A stretch of 64,000 nucleotides of DNA from Sanderia malayensis (lineage: Eukaryota > Cnidaria > Scyphozoa > Semaeostomeae > Pelagiidae), in contig RQOL01000729.1 in NCBI GenBank assembly GCA_013076295.1, positions 4,216,001-4,280,000 of the forward strand, given 5' to 3'. The notes below the pieces were generated by a model. That model ran no database searches. It had not been told where the DNA came from and saw only the letters and a program-made list of their open reading frames with translations. Positions 58,453-64,000 of this stretch are shown piece by piece. Position 1 is the first letter of the stretch; every line of letters starts with the position of its first letter. The position numbers and the translations under genes were made by a program.

Positions 58453-60048
58453 TTACTTATTGCGACTTGAAGGCATTACTAAAAAGCGCAAGAAATTTGT
58501 TAACAAGCAACATACTGTAAAAATTTGATCAGCCATTGGATGCAAAGATAAAGGCAGAATACCATCAAGGATATGAAAGCTCTGGACTCTACCAATTGCT
58601 CTTTCTACGTGAATTCTAACAGCTGCTATCCGGGCTGTTTCCTCACTTTCTTTGGGCGTCAGCTGAGCACGAGTACCTTTGAAAGGAGGAATATTCAGGG
58701 TGACACCAATTGGTAGAATATCAGCTATGTCAAAGCCTCGATCTGCCATCACATTGTCGACAGGCTCAAGAAGAGATAAAGTGCCACATTTTTCTGTAAT
58801 TTCTTTATCAGAAACACGTCCAGACCAGAGTTTCGACACAAATGTGATAGCACCAGTGGGAAAAATACCAGTCAAAGCTTTCCAAGTATTATGGTGCTTA
58901 TACTCGGACCATGTTTGCGACTCAGCTTTCATGGAAGACGGAACCTCTATGAAAATTTCAGTGCAATCAATAATAACCCCCGTGGATGGATATGTCTTGA
59001 ACTCATCAGGCAATAATTTTTGCACAAGTTCTTTCGAAGGAAAGGAGAAAAGAAGAGGCAATTCATGATATAAAAAATGATCCAAGTGGTAAAGACTCTT
59101 GAAGCATGACCCGCTGAGATACCAAATCTATCTCCAAGATCATTCAAAAACAAGTCAACTTTAAGACGCATCAAAACAAGAATGAATGCTTCAAAATTAG
59201 GAAGAACTCTTTTGCGGCCACGTTTCTTGTCACCATCTTGATTTTCTTTCCAGATATTCGAAGAGAGAAAGAAGAGAAGAATAATTTGGGAAGCCAGTGT
59301 AAAACTTAACAGCAGAGTCATCATTTTGCAACTTGCCAATGGAGAACAGTGCCTTTTTTGCCACAGACAAATCAGCATTTAACTGGGCGAGCTGAGAAGA
59401 AAGTTTGTCAATTTTATGCTGAAGATTGACATAACATCTCTGATCAGTCTCACTTGTAGCCATATAACAATGATCAGTAGCTGCGGAATCATGAGAGTCG
59501 TCACTTAATAAAACTGGGCTATTGACGAAAGAAAAACTGGTCTGTGTTGAAGACGTCACAAATTGGGAAACATTTTCCAAGAGAGAATCATCAATGTCAC
59601 AGATTTATGCGGCAGAAGAAGAAGATGGTTGGATATCAATATACGCACTGCAATCTTTTGGAGCTATGCATTTAGGTTATGTGTCCTTAGATGCTGCATC
59701 TGTGGCGAAGAGCTTCAATGATGGAACTGCGCCAGAAGCTAAGTTCCAACGACATGGGGCTCGCTTTATGTCAGAATCTAGAAAGTGATCTTGGCAAAGA
59801 AATGTATTATTCGTCACATTAAAGCCATCCAAGCCATCCACGTGCTTTATTAGATTGCACCACAATCTCTTTTCGGGGTTCTTCTGGGGGAATCTGAAGA
59901 AATATAGGCCCATAGGAGTGCCATCGTATTTGTACATGTAATTGTATCACCCAAAAGCAACAGTTAGTAAAAAGCAACATTGTTTCCCTAAAGACGACTT
60001 CTTCCTCAATTGGACATTAACAGTCTCTTTGTTATTATTTGCAGCCAT
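58453..60048 (-). pseudogene. THAP - DDE_4 transposase (inner ISL2EU-like element)
   Basis: Starts MAANNNKETVNVQLRKKSSL (60048). A TGA at about 59947 breaks the start of the THAP finger, then GLYFFRFPQKNPEKRLWCNL and FLCQDHFLDSDIKR (59910-59760) complete it. A coiled region (NLQHKIDKLSSQLAQLNADL) and FYTGFPNYSSLLSLFEYL follow. After frame changes, RFGISAGHASRVFTTW forms a helix-turn-helix (about 59130). The DDE core in one frame (59085-58453) has Asp in VIIDCTEIF, Asp in VMADRGFDI and Glu in IHVERAIGR. The triad is intact although the gene as a whole is broken by several frameshifts. Confidence 0.82.
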
Positions 60049-60156
60049 ACTTCTTAACTAAAACTCCAATACTGAGTAACAAATAAAACAAGTTTTGGAA
60101 GATATACCAGTTGTCAGGTCGGTCACCTTAGGTTAAGTTAAAATCTACTACACCTA

Positions 60157-61683
60157 TCACCTCGTTCTCAAATTTGAGCCTCGTGTTGAAAATGAATTGT
60201 GCAAGGGGTCTATTGCCGGCTCCACATGAATACGAACTCTTGCAATTTGACGGGACTTTTCAACTTCTTGCTGACTCAACTGCTCTTTACCTTTCGTGAA
60301 AGCGGGTATTACAAGAGTAGCATTATGATTTGCATTGTCATCAGCAACAAGGAAGCCTCTACCAGCCAATACCTTATCGTTATATACGAGGAGATCTAAA
60401 AAGCCTCTTCTTTGGGTTATGACTTTGTCAGATACCCGACCACCAAATGCTCTAGAAAGAAAACTGATTGAACCTATTGGTGTTACTCCCATTAATACTT
60501 TCGGAGTATTGTTGTGCTTATAATTGGACCAGGTCACCTGTCGAGCTTTGAGATTCCCAGGACGGTCAATGAAGATCTCTGTACCTTGCATATTGGGAAA
60601 CATTTCTTAAAGACTTTAGGAAGTTTCTGTGAAACATCTCCTTCATCTGGCCAATAAATAAAGCATTTCAACTTTCTGGCTATGACTGGTATGCTTGTAT
60701 TAAGTATCCTTGGGACTGTTGCTTAGCTAATGCCAAATCTATATCACAGATCCTCATGGAGAAATTGAGACGAAGCTTCACAAAGACTATAAAGAAGACA
60801 TCTTCAGGGACAACAGCATCACATGTTGGCTACTCAGGTGATATATACTTGAAGAGCCACAAGAAACAAGCAATAGATGGAATGCCAGTGAAGAACGTAA
60901 CTTTTTTGTCAGAATCAAGAAAGTGATGACCAAACTTTGACGATTGTAAAGCTTTTCCCATTAATTCTTTTTCTGACCTTAAACTCTGCATTTCTGTATT
61001 CAATGCATTTATTGTATTATCAAAATTATCATCATCTCCAGAATCCACACTCTCAATGATCTCATTTTCTATCGGAACATCCTCAACAACACTCTCAATG
61101 ATTTCAAAAGGCAACTCCATATTAGATGCAGCAGCGTCTTTTGCTTCTGGCAACGACAAAAGCTGTGCTTCCATGACCTCAGCTTCCCACCTCTCGTCGA
61201 TTTTAGCATCCTTTCTCTTTAATCCTCTGGCATATCTCCCTGCACCACTTGATACACTTGAAGCCTCTTCAATGTCATTCTTTTTGTAACCCATTTCAAC
61301 AGTGGGGATATATTCAGGGCTACGATCGTCCGAAGAAGCTGCACCTGAAATAGATATAGATTTTGAGGGGATACTTCGAGCTTAAGCCTTGAGGATGAGC
61401 TTAACAATTTAGGCCCATTAGGCCATATCCGAATGAGGGTTTAACAAATATTAATATATTACAAACAAAGGTTATCAATGCAACAAATAGCTGCCTTACC
61501 ACTTATAAAATGTTTTCCACAAACTCTGACATCATTCCCCAGAGGAGGATTGTATAGCTTCCTCCGAATTGCCGCCAACCAAAGTCTTCTTCTGTTAGGC
61601 TCTTTGGGAAGGCGGTAAAAGCCTAACTTCAAAACTTTGACTTAACGATTTGCACAAGCGATGACAATACAACTATTGACCAT
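60157..61683 (-). pseudogene. THAP - DDE_4 transposase (outer element), inactive
   Basis: Starts MVNSCIVIACANR (61683); a TAA follows at 61642-61644, then LGFYRLPKEPNRRRLWLAAI and VRVCGKHFIS (61620-61505) complete a THAP finger. After an intron (donor at 61499, acceptor near 61346) comes a Glu/Asp-rich region (61294-60830) with FFTGIPSIACFLWLF. The DDE region (60660-60157) contains MQGTEIFIDRP and VLAGRGFLV where relatives have Asp, so two catalytic residues appear replaced by Gly; HVEPAID stands for the Glu position. It starts 140 bp from the right terminal repeat, as expected for this element type. Confidence 0.8.
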
Positions 61684-61820
61684 GACGATTCAATAGAAAC
61701 AAACAATTATTTCAAACAAAAAAAATAATTCCACTGCAAGCTAATCGCAAGAAACAATATATTCAGAAAAGATAACTTTCTTTTTCACTGCAGAGCAACA
61801 ATGGCTAACTCAAATGTGGT

Positions 61821-61837
61821 CTTTTTGCCCACCAGTG
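61821..61837 (-). repeat. Right terminal inverted repeat
   Basis: CTTTTTGCCCACCAGTG, exact complement of 53951-53967. Confidence 0.85.
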
Positions 61838-62394
61838 CCACCAAAAGGGTCACGTGGCAATACGTATGACGTCAGCTGGAATGAGTCTATAAGATGTTTT
61901 TTTCACCATTTTCTTCGCTTGGTGATTGACACTTGGCTTTGGCATTTTGTACACCAAACCACCACTCCAGTGGAGATATTTGAACTTTTGAAAAATAATG
62001 TAGTTCTGGGATAAAGCTTACCAATATAACAGTAGCAGGATTCTGACCCAATGGTGATACTATAATTGGTTCACCTGATGGGCTAAATGACTTTCTAGTT
62101 TATTTCTTTTCATCTTGAAATTATTATATTATATTCCAGTAACCCCTCAAAACACAAGTTTTATTCCTGATTCCTGAGTTTTTTCCTGATTCCTGAGTTT
62201 TATTGGTGATACTATACTGGTTCCCCTGATGAGCCAAATGAATGTTTGATGTAAATTACACAGAATAAATAATTGACTGTGGCCCTTGTGATGATTTCAT
62301 CACACAGGGTACCAGCGGCAGACATTTGAGCAATGTATGTTTCCCATCCGAGGTTATGAACTGTTGTAAAACTTTACAAATTAGGAATTTCATG
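61838..62394. other. Non-coding stretch with small duplications
   Basis: Contains CCTGATTCCTGAGTTTT twice near 62165-62200, a GGTGATACTATA...GGTTC segment twice (about 62050 and 62200), and a 9-bp GTGAATCGT repeat at 62396-62420. No gene seen. Confidence 0.6.
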
Positions 62395-62401
62395 CAATCG
62401 T

Positions 62402-64000
62402 GTGAATCGTGTGAATCGTGTGAACAATCCTCAACGAAACAGCCTTTTTATAAACCCTGTAACAGAATTTGAAATGAATGACGTTATAAATAACCTTGAT
62501 GCTAAAAAGTCAGCTGATGCTTATGATATCCCTATCAAATTAGTTAAGCTAATAAGCGATAATATTGTTGGCCTGTTAACTTTGCTAATAAACGAATCAT
62601 TTACTACTGGCTACTATCCTCAAGTTTATGAATTATGCTATGGTTATACCAATTTTTCAAGCCAACTCCCCATTCGGAGTAATGAATTATCGCGCAATAT
62701 AACTTCTTCCAATTTTTAATAAAACCATTGAAAAACTGATGCATGTTCGAATTAGTAATATTTTAGAGACACACAAAGTAATTTTTAATCACCAATTTGG
62801 TTTTGAAGAAAATAAATCTACAACTCTTGCAATATTAGATGTTTATACAATACTTGTGGATGCGGTTGAAAATAAAAAAACTTCTGGCTGTATTTTCCTC
62901 GATTTTGCAAAAGCATTCGATACTGTTGACCATGAAATCCTTTTAAAAAATTGGAATATTATGGTATTAGGGGTATTGCCCTTGACTGGTTTCGGTCTTA
63001 TCTCAGTGAAAGAACTCAAAGAGTCTTCGTTGGAGGTGAACTTTCAGAAAGTTTAAATATATATAACGTATGGTTTTCCTCAAGGGAGTGTTTTAGGCCC
63101 CTTGTTTTTTCTTCTTTATATGAATGATATACCAAATTCATCACAAGGTTTCGATTTTCATCTTTTTGCTGATGATACCAGCCTTTTTATGTCTCGTGAA
63201 AATCTAGAAACTCTTGAATCCAAAGTTAATACTGAGTTAGTAAAAATCTCTGATTGGCTGGTTGCTAATAAGCTATCATTGAATACAAAAATATCAAATT
63301 TTTTAACTATCCTTCCTAAAAACAAAACCCAAACCCGAAAAATGGATGTTATTATAAACAATGAACAACGAACAGAGGCGCAAAGTATGAAGTATGCAGG
63401 GGTTTTGATTGATAATAAGTTATCTTGGAAGGCCCATATTCAACAAACTAACTTAAAAATATCCAAAAGCATTGGTATATTAGCTCGCGTCAGGCACCAC
63501 ACCCCAAAAATATACTTGTTAACATATATAATGCATTTATACAACCACATATCAATTATGGTCTTATAAATTGGGGAGGGACATATAAGTCTGTCCTCGA
63601 TCCTTTAAAAGAAAATGCATGAAACGTGCTGTAAGGTTGATTACATTTTAATTAAGAACAGCTCACAATCAACATTTATTTAATGAACTAAAACTTCTAA
63701 GTCTTGATGATTGCCACAAGATGGAATGTGCTAAATTTGTGCGCGATATTACTAATAAGAATCTTGATAAAAATTTTTGTAACCTCTTGCAGTTAATCAA
63801 TAGTAGGCATAATAATTGAATTAGACAGACAACTTCTGGTCTGTATGCACAGCCTACGATACGAACAAATACCAAGCATCAAAGCATTATAAATAATGCA
63901 TTTAAAATCTGGAATAATATCCCTTTTGATTTAAGGCAATTCAAAAATAAACGAACTTTCTCAAAAAATTACAAAGCATGGCTTCTAACAAACAGTGCTT
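62402..64000 (+). mobile_element. Non-LTR retrotransposon reverse transcriptase, runs off the window
   Basis: Translated segments in changing frames: NPVTEFEMNDVINNLDAKKS and YDIPIKLVKLISDN (fingers), SLLPIFNKTIEKL-type motif near 62700, FGFEENKSTTLAILDV, CIFLDFAKAFDTVDHEIL (catalytic Asp), PQGSVLGPLFFLLYMNDIP (about 63080-63140), FADDTSLF (about 63164) with the catalytic Asp pair, SDWLVANKLSLN, and a C-terminal FKIWNNIPFDLRQFKN (about 63903-63950). The order is that of CR1/L2-like LINE ORF2. Frameshifts at about 62650, 62940 and 63060 and several stops show it is dead. No endonuclease domain is visible upstream of 62400, so it is 5'-truncated. Confidence 0.88.

Larger units (their letters stand above)
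53951..61837. mobile_element. ISL2EU-like DNA transposon, 7.9 kb, with a second copy inside
   Basis: The 17-bp termini CACTGGTGGGCAAAAAG (53951-53967) and exact complement (61821-61837) enclose a SWIM-YqaJ gene starting 6-35 bp inside the left end and a THAP-DDE gene starting about 140 bp inside the right end. ISL2EU transposons are reported to encode a YqaJ nuclease beside the transposase, which fits. No clear target duplication is seen. Between the pair lies a second YqaJ/THAP-DDE pair (57.3-60.05 kb), read as a related element inserted into the first. Confidence 0.75.

Noticed and set aside
58208..58528. 106-codon ORF rich in Tyr
   Set aside because: It is the 78-bp tandem repeat read in frame (26 residues per unit).

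Overview
This is animal (metazoan, probably marine invertebrate) nuclear DNA that consists almost entirely of nested, decayed transposable elements. I base this on GT-AG introns that interrupt many reading frames, non-LTR, DIRS, Helitron, Kolobok-like, ISL2EU-like and integrase-type elements side by side, AT-rich composition, long satellite arrays, and the absence of any clear single-copy host gene or bacterial operon. A cnidarian, sponge or similar invertebrate fits best; the sequence alone does not settle which. Family assignments below come from reading motifs by eye, not from searches.

Layout. 1-4.7 kb: a RecQ-like helicase fragment (+) runs tail-to-tail into a DUF6589-like gene (-). 4.9-6.3 kb: short copy of a non-autonomous element with an internal 87-bp satellite. 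6.3-8.9 kb: decayed multi-exon gene resembling the C-terminal part of KDZ (Zisupton-type) transposases, holding a LINE fragment. 9-17 kb: mostly non-coding, with a repeat set in B-A-B'-A' order, a 38-bp minisatellite, a perfect hairpin and a faint minus-strand gene. 17.4-20.9 kb: HIRAN-like exon, then a THAP-type Kolobok-like transposase beginning at a TTAA. 21-26.4 kb: a small multi-exon gene (-) opposite a broken protein-primed-type DNA polymerase B (+). 26.4-33.3 kb: a Helitron Rep gene cut in two by a 5.2-kb copy of the satellite-bearing element (about 38 units of 114 bp). 33.3-38.2 kb: a DIRS retrotransposon (gag, RT, RNase H, tyrosine recombinase).

38.3-47.4 kb: a candidate 9.2-kb element bounded by almost identical inverted repeats of about 95 bp. 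It carries an 86-bp satellite block, a DD35E integrase-type transposase (+) and a HECT ubiquitin ligase-like gene (-). 48.5-50.2 kb: an element with long inverted arms flanked by TTAA. 50.4 kb: LINE 3' fragment. 52.5-53.9 kb: pogo/DDE_1-type transposase piece and an unidentified coding remnant. 53.95-61.84 kb: an ISL2EU-like element with 17-bp perfect terminal inverted repeats, containing SWIM-YqaJ nuclease (+) and THAP-DDE transposase (-) genes, and inside it a second YqaJ/THAP-DDE pair. 62.4-64 kb: LINE reverse transcriptase running off the end.

A recurring theme is a two-gene element whose transposase-like gene and accessory enzyme gene face each other tail-to-tail (helicase, E3 ligase or exonuclease). 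Nearly every gene carries stops or frameshifts, so the window reads as a graveyard of elements. The best leads are the satellite-amplifying element and the integrase/HECT element.
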